Shown in pieces: positions 11,641 through 23,087 of a DNA stretch of 64,000 nucleotides. The notes beneath the pieces were generated by a model, which made no database searches, had not been told where the DNA came from, and saw only the letters and a list, made by a program, of their open reading frames with translations. Numbering within the stretch: the stretch's first letter is position 1; every line of letters starts with the position of its first letter. The position numbers were made by a program, and so were the translations under genes. The DNA is from Amaranthus tricolor. Its lineage: Eukaryota > Streptophyta > Magnoliopsida > Caryophyllales > Amaranthaceae. The stretch covers positions 18,656,182-18,720,181 of the forward strand of contig NC_080052.1 in NCBI RefSeq assembly GCF_026212465.1. The letters run 5' to 3'.

Positions 11641-13150
11641 AGAGTCTAACACTCAATCTTGGTGAAATGTTGAATTCTAGTTTGCGAACATCTTTCTAGA
11701 TAAGGTAGATAGATAGTTGACAGTTAGCTAGTCTATCGAATAACACTATTCATGTAAAAAATTGTTGCATTATGATAAAGGAGGCGCCAAATCATTTTTA
11801 TTTAAAAATTCAAAATGTTGATTAGTCATCTTGAGATGATTGTGATGGTTGAATTGTCAGATGTGTCTCTTTCAAATACAAGTATTTCTTCATTTGCTCA
11901 CTTTGAAAAAATTTCTATTGATATAATACAAAGTGACACAATTGAAAGCTTTCTACATATTTCGGATTAGATTAACAACATTTCATTGGTAGAATCCACT
12001 AAGGGTGATAAGATGATCATTTTAAAAACTGGGTTGTATGGTGATAGTAGTCTATACTCTATACTATCGAGTCGACTGCATAATCGAGGATATACCTTCG
12101 AGAGACTACTCATCAACTTCTTTCATATATTCCTTGAAAGACATCACCTTTTTCCTTGGAAGCCTGCCGTAGCGTTTCTTCTCGGATATCTGCATATTAA
12201 CCTTAGGTTCATGGGAATACTTTATGTAAAAATGTGACATAGACGAGGATGCTAGTATGTTAGAAGGGGTTGACAAGAAAAGGAAGAAGATTACATATAA
12301 TAAGGACTACAAGAATTCATCTTTTATCATGGACATCGGACTTTTGAATTAATTTTGGATAATGTAATAACTTGTATGATCGACGATGTACACACCGAAT
12401 AGAGGAGATAATCGGGTTTGATAGACAGCTACGACATCATATACTCATACTCTAGTGATAGCGTTTAATTTCCTCCGAAGGGGTTGTGTAGTAGTCTACA
12501 AGACAACTTTTCACAACTGTTAGGTTTTCCCTTTACTATTACGGTGGAGGTTTTGACTTTTCTAAACGTGATGGTGGTCAAATTATACCCTAATGCATGA
12601 GGATGCATTATTGGTTTCATAATGGCTTGTAGGATATTAAATGTGAAGCATTTTTACTGCATTTCGACTCTTCTTTATAGTGAGAGTGTGTAAATTCTTG
12701 TCATAGCCCTAATGGATTAACTTCCGACACCAACAAGGGCTTAAGATAGTTGGAGATTTGTTGGACAATCGAAAAAGCTGCCAAATTGATTTGCTTATTT
12801 GTATAGCCATCAAATATAATGTTTAGGTTTTCTTATACAAACAACCCAATTTGTTGGATTATAATGATTCAGTTTTCCAATGAAAATCAGAGAAACCTAA
12901 AGATATTTTTTTACGCTACCATAGAGGTGAAGATAAAAAGCTTACTATGTCATTCCATACAATCTAACTTTAAGGAAATTGATCTACTCATAACACAAAA
13001 AAAATATTTTTTAAGACAATGATATAACACACAATATTTGATTTGAAAGTTCAACTTGACCAAAAAATATACTCCTTTATTCCATTTTTAAACCACCTAG
13101 CCTTTTTTAAAGAAGGAAAATTCTCAACGCTATGATATGCTCATTTACTT
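11641..13150. other. Intergenic DNA, no gene recognised
   Basis: Only short open frames with no recognisable domains. Some stretches look like worn retroelement DNA, but no diagnostic motif was found. Confidence 0.5.
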
Positions 13151-13153
13151 CCC

Positions 13154-13160
13154 TATATAA
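13154..13160 (+). promoter_or_regulatory. TATA box of the profilin gene
   Basis: CCCTATATAAG lies about 100 bp before the profilin ATG, a normal plant spacing for a TATA box plus a leader of roughly 70 nt. Confidence 0.7.
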
Positions 13161-13257
13161 GTTGCACAAGAGAATTGAAAAACCCAGAAACTTGTAGAAA
13201 CAAGTAAGAAAACTTCAAAAATCTTTAATTTAATCAAAATCATCACAATCAACAATC

Positions 13258-16087
13258 ATGTCGTGGCAAGCTTATGTTGATGATCATTTGATGTGTGAAA
13301 TTGACGGCAACCATCTTACCTCCGCCGCTATTACTGGCCTCGACGGCACCGTTTGGGCTCAGAGCCCTGATTTTCCTCAGGTTCTCTCTCTCTCTTTTTT
13401 TTTTTTGTTCTTTTACTCTTATATTTCGATTGAATTTTATGCCGTTTCATTGATATTATTCATTTTCGGATTGATTATTTTTTGGTTGTTTTGCTCAATT
13501 TTTTTGTAGTTTCTAAAGTTCTTCAGTTTAGCTAATCAGTCGCAGAGTTGGTCATTCCGTTTTACTTCTAATTTGACCTCTTTTTCACTGATTTTATGCG
13601 TTAAATTGTATTGACTGATTAACTCTACTGCCTGATTTGTTTGATAAGAATTGTTATGGAAATTTAAATGTTTTAGGCTTTTAGCTAGCTAAGTCCGTTG
13701 ATAATACTAGTTAAGTACAAAGAAAAATACATGTTTGAGGAATTTCTGGAAGCTCTGCAATAAAACTTTTGATAAAATGGTGCACATAATGGAATATTCT
13801 TAATATTATGCCTTTCAAAGATGATCCGGATTTATTTATTTCCCATTCTAATATTAGACATAGTCATTATCATCCACCCAGTATAAACTATAGCTGATAG
13901 ACCATACTGTATCCCTTCCAAAGAGAGGACTGAGAGGAATGCGTGCTGCCTTAAAAACCCTCAAATATGTGCTCTACAAATTTAAGCCTCTGAGTTTTAA
14001 TGGTGTAGTCTGTATTACTTTTTATTTAAGTCGATACAAGTAGGCAAAATTTTCATTTTTTGCGATCATGAAAATAGCAATTACTTGAAAGCATAAGCAT
14101 TTTACCTTTGTTTCGTAGTAGTTAGGTTTGTTTTAGTGGTAGATAAGAGTTATGCTATTGCTGATTCTACTAGGATTTTCCCTTTGGTGCTGATGCTGTC
14201 ATAAGTGAATATTTTACAACTTTCAAAGACGTAGGTGGTGATGCTAGTGAAACTTTAATAGTTCATAACTTTAGAAGAAGTAGGTGTTGATGCTTTATTT
14301 TAAAGGTTTATGCTGACATTGAGTTTACTTGGATAAACAAAATGGATAAACTAAACACTTTATGTTAAGAGTTATCAAATCTTGTACTTCCTGATGCTTC
14401 TTTTGGGGACGATGTTAATATACTAGATTGGTTTCTCAATCCTGCTACTGTAAGTTAGCTATGTTACTTTGATATACAAAACGGCTAAACTAAACACTTT
14501 ATGTTAAGATTATTCAAATTGTGTAGTCGTGTTAGATATTGTATTGTTAAGTGTTGAACTCGGAAATTTTCCGACTTATGCTGTATTTTTGGGTCTAAAA
14601 TGAAATGTAAGGTGTTGAGAACGAATGTTTATAGCTTTGTTATACAGATTCTTCATTTAACTCTGAAGTACTCATGTCAAGTTGAACATATAGACACAAT
14701 CTGAATTGAATATAAGTGTCTATTTATAAATGTCTCATTTCCTTATTGGGTCAACTCAACTTAAATGTCTCATTTCTATCACTGGTTATAAATTTAATCT
14801 TACTAAACTTAACCTTTTCAGACCTTTACGCTTACTAACCCCATTTTTTCCTTATCAAAATTTCAAAACACTACACTCTTTTCTTTTTCATATGTGGCCC
14901 TATTTGACCCAATAATTCCTAATCAATAACCGTGATTTGTAAATCACCACAAAAAGACAAAAATAATAATAATAAAATCAACAAAATCAAAAAAGGTAAA
15001 TAATTCGTCTCCTATGGTGAGCTTCACATATTGTTCTCCTTTATCAATGTTGTTGTAGCTCAAGCCTGAAGAGGTTGAAGGCATCATCAAGGACTTTGAG
15101 GAGCCTGGAACACTTGCTCCTACTGGCTTACACCTTGGCGGCACAAAATATATGGTGATCCAAGGCGAACCTGGAGCTGTGATCAGAGGAAAGAAGGTCT
15201 GTTTGCCGTTCACTTCTTGTAATCTTTCCAGATTTGGATTGAAACCTTAAGGCAGTTTACTTAGTATCCTATACTCAACTGCAACTTCATTATTGCTGTA
15301 GCCAAAGATTCAGTGGAGAATCCAAGCTACTATTATAGGATGAGCCGAACTTTCATATCCGTATGTGTGCTGAGCAAACGCGATGGGTTGCGATTCTTCC
15401 GTGTTATATGTTGCAAATTGAATATCAGTAGGTTTTTAATCAAGTGACTCAGGCTATGACCTAGGACAGTATGAGCCTAGATTCCCTACAAAGATTAATA
15501 GTATTTCTTTAGCTTCGGATAGCTATCTAATATAGTTTAATTGATAGTTTAGACATGTGCACTTCTTATTACGTAAAGTTGCTGATGGTGAATGCTATCA
15601 AGTGTTAACCAGAAACAATCTTTTTGTTATTACAAGGGTAATGTTTCACACATATGAGTCTCTGACGTTCCTAAGTCCTGCTTAGGTGGGAGGCATCTAA
15701 TACATTGGGGGTAATAAAATGTTGCTATCCCAGAATCAATTTTGATCAACTCAAAAAGATTAAAGAAAATCAAACAAGTTCTTTTTTGGGTGTACTGTCG
15801 CCCGTCATAATTTGTGGGGAGGAGTTGCCAGAGTGTTATTCCAAATACATGGTTGTTGTATTTCAATCAATTCTATGGTTACAACTGGAGCATCAAATCA
15901 ATGCTGTTGACTTTTGAATCGTGAGATAGATGATATTTTGATTTCATAACAGGGCCCTGGAGGTGTTACCATCAAGAAGACCAAACAAGCTTTGATAATA
16001 GGAATCTATGATGAGCCCATGGCTCCTGGTCAGTGCAATATGCTTGTAGAAAGGATTGGTGATTACCTTATTGAGCAGGAAATGTAA
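13258..16087 (+). CDS. Profilin (actin monomer-binding protein)
   Basis: Three exons, 13258-13380, 15059-15196 and 15953-16087, give 41 + 46 + 44 = 131 codons plus stop, the usual plant profilin length. Both introns (1,678 and 756 bp) are phase 0 with GT-AG ends. The N-terminus [13 protein letters not shown] is the profilin signature and, with the C-terminal helix [13 protein letters not shown], forms the poly-proline-binding face. [20 protein letters not shown] and [17 protein letters not shown] are the core and the actin/phosphoinositide-binding strand region. Profilin binds G-actin, PIP2 and proline-rich formins in the cytosol and controls actin polymerisation. The two intron positions are those usual in plant profilin genes. 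No damage is seen. The N-terminal third resembles pollen-type profilins of Amaranthaceae (from memory), which are also known panallergens. A possible extra intron begins at AAG|GTAAGC in the 3' UTR. Confidence 0.97.
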
Positions 16088-16134
16088 ATAGACTAAGGTA
16101 AGCATTTACCGTTATTTACCCTATTTTAACCTTG

Positions 16135-16140
16135 AATAAA
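16135..16140 (+). other. Possible polyadenylation signal of profilin
   Basis: AATAAA 48 bp after the stop codon. The position fits, but plant signals are loose, and a GTAAGC donor-like site at about 16098 could move the real 3' end downstream. Confidence 0.4.
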
Positions 16141-16529
16141 ATCCTCTATATTGTCTATTTCGATCCAAGTGGTTAACATTTCGATAGTTGGATATGATTT
16201 TCACGCGTTTCACCTGTATGATTTAGTGAAAATATACACCCGATTGTATGTGGACAAGTTTGGAGCTTTGGGGTTTCTTCAACCATATTCAATCGTTTTA
16301 TATCTATGGATTTATCGTGGTCTTTCCGCAGAAGCAAAATTGGATACTTTTCTGGTGAAGATGTGTGTATTATGTTGAAAGGACTTATAAGTTATAATTG
16401 TGATTGTGTTGTGTGTACCTAAACAGTTGATGGAACTAAGATGCATGTAACACTGACATGCTACGATTTTTCGTCTAAAAATATTGTTGGTTGATTTGTG
16501 ACGACTACTTGAAACTAAGAAACATAGTA

Positions 16530-16610
16530 CTCCCTTTGTTCCACTAAAATAACACCATTTGACTTCAAAAATTCTTATATATTTAAGTCAAATAGTGCAA
16601 TCTTAGAGTT
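16530..16610. mobile_element. Worn Stowaway-like fragment
   Basis: Starts at a TA followed by CTCCCTTTGTTCCACTAAA, the Stowaway/mariner end pattern, and contains the inverted words ATTTGACTT and AAGTCAAAT. No matching right terminus was found, so it is a fragment or chance similarity. Bases 16611-16930 show nothing further. Confidence 0.3.
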
Positions 16611-16991
16611 ACATAGGGTGTAATATATGCTCTTTGTATTCATAGAGATTCCCCCATTGGACACAAATAGGTCTCATCTTCCACAGGTTGACATCCGATC
16701 CAACCTAGTAGTAAGCAATCCGCCAAAAGCAACCAAAATAGTCCTTAGTAAATCGGGCAAAAACTTGAACTACGTACATACATACTTTTAAAAAAAGGCA
16801 AAGCCAAGAGACATATAAAAACGAGTTATGGAAGATTAGTCACACCTCAATAACAAAAAGGTCTCATATTAAGATAGTTATAATTTAGGTACATTCAATA
16901 AAGAAAAATATTATACATGGTACAAACTTTGTCTAAATCTTGCCCTTCAACTATTAAACATATCTTGAGCTTGCGTATTTCTATAATTAGT

Positions 16992-18204
16992 TCATTGATC
17001 AGAAGTTGCAATTGTAGTGATGTAATCAACTTCATCATCGAAATCATCATCTAAATCGTTATCACTCATCTCCTCTTCCTCTATATCATCTGTGGGCATC
17101 ACTTTTCTAAGTAAATTGTGGAGCAAATAACAAGCCATTACGATGCGACCTTGAGTTTGAATGGCAACAAATGAAGGGCTTCTAAGTATACTCCATCTTC
17201 CTTTAAGTAGCCCAAAACACCTCTCGATTATATTTCTTGCTAGCAAGAAATCCCTCACAATTTGTATACCCCCATCAACCAAATAATAGTTACCTTCAAA
17301 GTTATTAAATAAGAAGATTAATATAATTTTATTAAACTTTTTTTAAATTTTCTTTTAGCTTAGTACGTTGTATATACCTCTAGGTACCCTAAAGCCATTT
17401 GGCCTAGAAAGTGCATTACGAAGAACACGGACATCATGTGCAGTGCCTTTTCAACCCGCAAGAACATGGATAAATTGCATATTGGGTGCACAAACACCCA
17501 AAACGTTCATAGCAATTGTACTTTTTCTTGTCTGATATTTCCAACGTTCTTAGGCATTCACACTTAAATTAGTATAGGTGCCATTTAAAGCTCCCAAGCA
17601 ATTCTATAAATTCAAAAAAACACATCATTCATTTAGCCACACATAAATATTTTGAATCTAGTAGTTAAATGAAAAGGCCACTAATACCTTGAAAGGTTTC
17701 CACCTTTCATCGTCGCCATCTGCCGATATTGGTGTGGGCTTGTAAAGCAAATAATCATGAGGCTTGAGTACAGCCTTCAAACATAAGTTGAATTGACGAA
17801 TCAGTTTCTCTACTTCTTATAAAATAGTAAGCAATTGATCTATTTTTCTTATGATGTGCTAATGTGTACATAAACATAGCAACTATTTCTTCAAGAGACA
17901 TATTTTTTGTACGACTTAGACCTCCAATTTCCTTAAGTATCTCACAAATAATACCAAAGATTTTTCTATTAACACGGAGTTCACTTTTGCAATGTACATT
18001 ACTTTCTTGTATTAAGCGATACATGACTTTTAACCGTAATTTTTTTCTGTTCCTTTTATTTTTGATCAATTGAGCACCCCTAATTGTATTAACGCTCATC
18101 ATATACCAAACCCAATTCATTATAAGAACTATAATGACATTTATTACAACCAATTGAAGCTGTTTTAGACTTTTTCTCCGTACTGATTGCATAATGTGAT
18201 CCAT
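16992..18204 (-). pseudogene. Harbinger-type transposase (DDE nuclease), inactivated
   Basis: The N-terminal block (18204-17755) has the ELRVNRKIFGIICEIL and EEIVAMFMYTLAHHKKNR motifs of the DUF8040-like domain. The middle (about 17755-17400) reads RWKPFK, then after a probable intron NCLGALNGTY and GTAHDVRVLRNAL. The C-terminal block (17282-16992) has LVDGG-like DNA, then ERCFGLLKGRWSILRSPSF and MACYLLHNLLR. In active members the first catalytic Asp lies in GA(I/L)DGT; here it is Asn (GAT to AAT). VLAGW is cut by TGA at the Trp codon, and another stop lies in the DDE region. All three changes fit C-to-T decay of a methylated element. Confidence 0.8.
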
Positions 18205-19073
18205 TTACAACATTAATAAGAAGCTGACAAAAAATTATACAAAAAATCAAAATCAAATTGGTATCGTAACAAGATTAGAAGAGGGGACAATTAACAAGTT
18301 GAAGAAAGATCACCAAGTTTCAGACAAAGTGCATCTACTTTGTTATGGTCGAAATCTGGTATTGAACTTCATCATTCTTTTGATTTAATAACTGAAATTG
18401 AAAGGAAACTAGCTAAACCTAAAAATTGAAAAATAATTATGGTGAAGTCAAAAAATTAAAGAAGTTTGTCAATGCACTAAACCTAACACAGAGTAATTTT
18501 TCCAAAATATTGAAAAGGACAATATCAATTAGAGTAATTACTTTAACATCAATTACTTTAATACAATGATAAAGACTTTCTAAAATAATACAGAAGACTT
18601 CCTAAAAAGTGAAGACTTTCTAAAACAATTCTAACATATTTTCGTCAACTAATAGAATTTCAAGTTTTTGTCAATTAGGGATGATATAGATGACTTCCGA
18701 AAACTGAAAAATTAAAGAAGACTTTTGAAAAATTACTTTGCACAATACAAAGAAAAATACGATTGAAATTACCTAATGGCGTTTGTGTTGAATGACGATG
18801 GAGGTAATGACGATTAGGCCTCAAAGTTCCACCATTGAAGCTTGCCTATGCTAATAGAAGATAGCTAGAGTCGAATGTAGAGGAGAAATCAGGAGAGAAG
18901 AGAGAGTGGGGAGATGGGTGGAGAAAAAACTGATTAAGGATATTTGTTACTCCTGGTAGATGAGAGGTAACAAAATAAAGAAAACAAATATCCTAGAGTA
19001 AGAGATTGCATTTATCTGATCTCATACCAAACTAAAAAATTGGGCTAACGGTATTTGTTTCCCTTAGTTGATA

Positions 19074-19164
19074 CTTCCTCCGTTTCATAATACTTGCTAT
19101 TGATAGTGACATTTTCCCACATAACATATCACACTTAGTAGTAAGTATTATGGAGCGGAGGAAG
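19074..19164. mobile_element. Stowaway MITE, 91 bp
   Basis: Terminal inverted repeats of 24 bp with three mismatches (CTTCCTCCGTTTCATAATAC against CTTCCTCCGCTCCATAATAC), flanked by TA on both sides, as in Tc1/mariner MITEs. The rest is mostly hairpin. It lies within the right end of the Harbinger remnant, so it inserted later. Confidence 0.8.
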
Positions 19165-19192
19165 TATTAATTATGCCTTACCAAACAGGCCC

Positions 19193-20079
19193 ATAGTACA
19201 CAATTCTTACTTTTAGAAAAATTTATTAAACTTATTGGCTTAAAATAATCTCTAGTATGAGTTAATTCAAAATAATTTAGCAATTAGAGTAACCAATAAT
19301 TCAAAATAATTTAGCTATTAGAGTAACCAATCCTTAATATATCTAATTATGTATAATAAAAATTATAAAAATTTAATATTAATAATCTTTGCAATGAGAC
19401 GAATCAACCAAAATTTCACTTGACTATGTTTTAATTTATACATTAAAAACTAATTACAAATTAAGAGTAATAATTAAATAGAGTAATTTTTCTAATGTTA
19501 CAACTAATTTGAAATAGGAAATGATATTTCATTGCTAGTGCTTGGAACAAATAAATAAACAAATAAAAAGAATACTCGTCGTTTCTTTCCCACCCCAACA
19601 TTCTTTGCCCCAAGAAAAATTCCCACTTTTCTAAACTATCACCACCACTACACGTCCATTACTTTTCAAAATCACCACCTCTTTACCGTCACAATCAAAA
19701 TCTTTTTTTTTTTTTCATGTATTCATTATTACCCAATTTTGTCCATGAATGTCCAAATTTATTCAATCACCACCATTAAAACAATTTGTTCCAATTGTTG
19801 TCCATTAATTTTCAAATTTATACATTCAAACTCCATTAATGTATAAATTTATACATTAATACAACTTCTAAGCAAAATTTGTTAATTTCTTCATTTATCA
19901 CTTTTAGTACAACACATAAAAATATCGTTTTAGATTTCCAAAACAATGAAAAAAAATAATCATTTATCTCAAATCTAAAAAAGTTGTTGGGGAATAAGAT
20001 GAAGTGAAGTGAGGAGGTTTTTGCGTTTCGAAAATCAGATTTGATATATAATAAGTCATCTTTTTTATATTCATAAAAT
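19193..20079. other. AT-rich intergenic DNA, no gene recognised
   Basis: Poly-A/T tracts and direct repeats such as AATTCAAAATAATTTAGC (near 19265 and 19300). No open frame with a known domain. Confidence 0.5.
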
Positions 20080-20298
20080 GTCAGGCGACGACCTTACGAC
20101 GGATACTATTAAACTAGTGACGGGGTTTCGTCCGTTGCTAATTTACCTAGGAACTAATTTTGTCGCTAGTCCGTAGCTAATTTAATGACATACCAAATTA
20201 TGTGGCTAGTCCGATCCATAACTATTTTTTTTTGTTTTAAAAAAAAGTTGCGTAACACTAGCTTCATTGCTAGGTTGTCTGTTATATTTTTTGTAGTA
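20080..20298. mobile_element. Possible right end of a CACTA (En/Spm) element
   Basis: The stretch ends TTTTTTGTAGT, close to the complement of the CACTACAAAAAA terminus of CACTA elements. Just inside are repeated GACGG, CCGTTGCTAATTT and CGCTAGTCCGTAGCTAATTT words, which resemble the subterminal repeats of that superfamily. No left end, TSD or transposase is present. Confidence 0.35.
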
Positions 20299-20927
20299 TA
20301 GTTCTGGACATCTTTATACAAATGGGTGCAACTCTTATCCCTCTCAGAGTATATATGGTTCCTAACTTTTTAACACTTAATAATAATATTTATTATTAAA
20401 AATCTCATAAAGAAATTAATCTAAAAAGATTAAAATTGATGAACATTACATATCTTGAACCCAATTAATTAATTAATGAGAAGAAATAAAGGTTAAATGA
20501 CGCTTATAAGTATTATAAACCTAATTGATTATTAAAGAAGAAAAGAAATGAAATTAAGTTAAATTAATTGTTTGAAAATTTTAGTTTTATAGTCCCTGCT
20601 TAAGTTAATGAAAAAGAAATAAAGTACACAAGTAACAATGCATCAACGTACACTAATTGATTCTCCCTAGTGTACAAGTCAAAACAATGTTACAGCATGA
20701 ACGACCTAATTAAATTAAGTTCAACTTACATCTACAAAAGATCCCAAGACTCAACATGCAATGTAGAAAAAAATACATAATCATTTTCAAGATTTTTATT
20801 TGACATTTTACGAAAACTTAAAAGATCAAAAACAAGCCATAAATAATGTAAATTAATATTTTATAAAGCTCTTAATTAAGAGGTTTTGTGTAGACCGATA
20901 GCTTAAAGATTTAGAACAAATTGCACT

Positions 20928-21225
20928 CTAGAGGCGGCGTCCTATTCCTCCAGGGCCAGGGAGCACCCCAGGCCCCTGAGGAGTCCCAATAACGATAGGA
21001 TTCGTGTTGTGCGTTGGTGCTGCTAGGTTATAACACCGACGTCGAGGCGCATATGGATATCGATATCGATATCGGATGTTTCGCGGTCGTTCGTCATAAT
21101 CTTCGCACACTAATGACTGAAGCAAATGTCTTGCACTTGTTTGAGCCATGACATTTTCTCCAACGTATCCTAGAAAATAAAAATATCAACACTAGTAAAA
21201 TTTTGCAACCAGAATTTGTTGCCAT
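20928..21225 (-). pseudogene. Small secreted Pro/Gly-rich peptide gene with a 1-nt frameshift
   Basis: Two minus-strand frames meet at a five-base A/T run (21179-21183). The first, from ATG at 21225, gives MATNSGCKILLVLIF, a typical signal-peptide start. The second continues GYVGENVMAQTSARHLLQ and runs to the stop at 20928. One base fewer in the run would join them into about 98 codons with a clean signal peptide ending near ENVMA. The mature part is basic (RYRYRYPYAPRRR), has two Cys and ends in a GTPQGPGVLPGPGGIGRRL tail, as in post-translationally cut plant peptides. Its GC content is clearly above the flanks and a TATA-like box lies 135 bp upstream, so it looks like a real gene. It could be a pseudogene, an assembly error, or start at the internal Met (21149, 73 codons) without a signal peptide. 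No family was recognised. Confidence 0.55.
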
Positions 21226-21357
21226 TGTCTTAAGAAACTATTTTATGAGCAAAATGTCTTTTATTATATTTATGGAAATATAGGAGATCTGAATTGATAT
21301 GAGAAATGAAACGCAACTTGGTCTTGAATAAATTGAATAAATTGAGTGCTTAATTAA

Positions 21358-21369
21358 GTCTATATATGC
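21358..21369 (-). promoter_or_regulatory. TATA-like box of the small peptide gene
   Basis: GCATATATAGAC on the minus strand, about 135 bp upstream of the ATG at 21225. Confidence 0.4.
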
Positions 21370-21539
21370 ATTAGTGCGTGTGTATAGAGATGATGAAAAT
21401 TTTTTGGATGGGTTAATAAGTGAGTTAAGTTTGTGATTTAATGTGGTGTTTAAGAATATGGATCAATGCTTAAAGTTACGATTTTGTTGATGAACCTTAA
21501 ACAAGTTTTTGATGAATGCACTTAATGAGGATTTAGGAG

Positions 21540-22170
21540 GCAAAAATCAGATTCATGTACGAGGTGCCTTGAACAAGACAATTAAAGAACAAGCCTTAAC
21601 TTGAACGAGCACAGAGATCAGAATACTCTAGAAGCTGAAACTGCACTATACTCAATACTGCTTGAACGAGCACTAAGCCTGCAACAATCCAGAAGTTTGA
21701 AAAAAGAACTAGTCAAACGTGAACTATGACGGCTCGAATAAGCAACTTGGTCTGTGCTGAACTTTGAATTCTGTTTTTGTCTATTGGCATTCTTGAAGCT
21801 GTTAAATATAGTTTATTTCCAACCCTTCAAATTAACCTAACATTAATGATAATCCCCTATAAAATGCTGTTCATATGCTCATTTGTGATCACCAAACACA
21901 TTAAACACAAACTCTTTTGTCTAAACACATAGCTTTAGTCTCTCTTAATCTAAATTGTAATCCTTCATTGTAAGAGTTGTTGAAACTCCATTGTCATAGA
22001 GTAAACAAAGATACTATACACCTCGAAAGACGTATCCTACATTGGGTAAACCTCCTAAATACTTGTGTCAACTATTTGCATTGTTTATTTCTTAATACAT
22101 ACATTGTCTTTCTCATTAAAGTTGTCATTAGTTCATCAAAGTACTTCATACCTTCGATCTTAATGATATT
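21540..22170. repeat. LTR-like repeat with CTTGAACGAGCAC motifs
   Basis: Opens with repeated CCTTGAACAAG and CTTGAACGAGCAC words, then CCTATAAAATG, ATTTGTGAT and TGTAAGAGTTGTTGAA. The DNA at 62260-62960 has the same order (GCTCGTTCAAGGCAC, CTATAAAAGG, ATTTGTGAT). This suggests two diverged solo LTRs or LARD ends of one family. Ends and TSDs were not found. Confidence 0.3.
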
Positions 22171-23087
22171 AGAGTTTGCGAATTATTTTTAGACTCTAAT
22201 CTAACTCTCATTTCAATAAATATGATAATAGTGGGTTAGCCATGAGACAAACTTTCGTTTTCTTTTTCACTTTTGTGTGGTCTAACTCTGAATTTAAAAC
22301 TTGACCAAAAATTAAAGACAAAGAGAAGGTTGCGAGGTTTGGTCTCCCTCACGTGGTGCGATAATTTTGTTGTTCGCTCTAGAGGCAGAGCTAAGAATAT
22401 CAGAGCCTATTTATTTTTTATATTTTATCTAAAATTAGGGCCTATATTTGAAAAGAGTGATAATTTATCATTTCCAACCCTTCAAATTAACCAAACATAA
22501 TTTTTTGTACACGATCAATTTTCACAATAAACAAAATCAATAACTAACATAATCAAATACTTTCATATCAATGTACACAATACACATATTTCAATTAATT
22601 AAGTAAAAATAATTAGCATATCCGTATTTCTTTCATTGAACGTTGAAAGAATATTCTACTATTAAATTTAATGCATTAACAAAGAATTCAAGTTGTATTA
22701 ACAATAGAAATTTGTGAAGAAATTAAAGAGATTGAGTATTCAAGGTATTGGGAGTAAGGTAAAATAGGAGGCCAAAAGACATGCATGAGAATCGAATACT
22801 TGGGGGGCGAGAGAGAAAACAAATACTTGCATTAATTAAGCAAAAATGAGCGCTACTGGTTTCGAACTTCTTGACTTGCTATTACATAGTAGAGGCCCCT
22901 TATTTCTTCTGTGTGTGGGTGGAGGGAGGGGGTGGCTAGGCGGTAGGCTACCTCAAATGGCCTTAGAACCGGCCTTGGACTTTGCTCTAGCATTGGCCAT
23001 AACCGAGGTCGCGAGGTGCGACCTTCCTTTGAAATTTTTGCACGTTATGATCTTTGATTCAATGATGTAATTACTTTATGAGCATAT
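22171..23087. other. Intergenic DNA, no gene recognised
   Basis: A 24-base word (TTTCCAACCCTTCAAATTAA and following bases) at about 22470 repeats one at about 21816. A G-rich patch (GGTGGAGGGAGGGGG, 22918-22932) gives an open frame without a domain. Confidence 0.45.

Larger units (their letters stand above)
16930..19192 (-). mobile_element. Decayed PIF/Harbinger DNA transposon
   Basis: Contains a minus-strand Harbinger transposase pseudogene. The right end reads GCCTTACCAAACAGGCCC (19175-19192), the complement of the GGGCCTGTTTGGTAAGGC end common in plant PIF/Harbinger elements. A Stowaway MITE sits 10 bp inside that end. The left terminus was not found, so the left limit is a guess. Bases 18205-19073 are upstream DNA of the transposase, with a palindrome around GGATATTTGTTACT and AACAAATATCC near 18930-18990. 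Confidence 0.65.

Noticed and set aside
11986..12237. Plus-strand 83-codon frame
   Set aside because: No domain, no promoter or splice context; likely chance.
22846..23070. Plus-strand 74-codon frame, G-rich
   Set aside because: Low-complexity region without a domain or conserved start.
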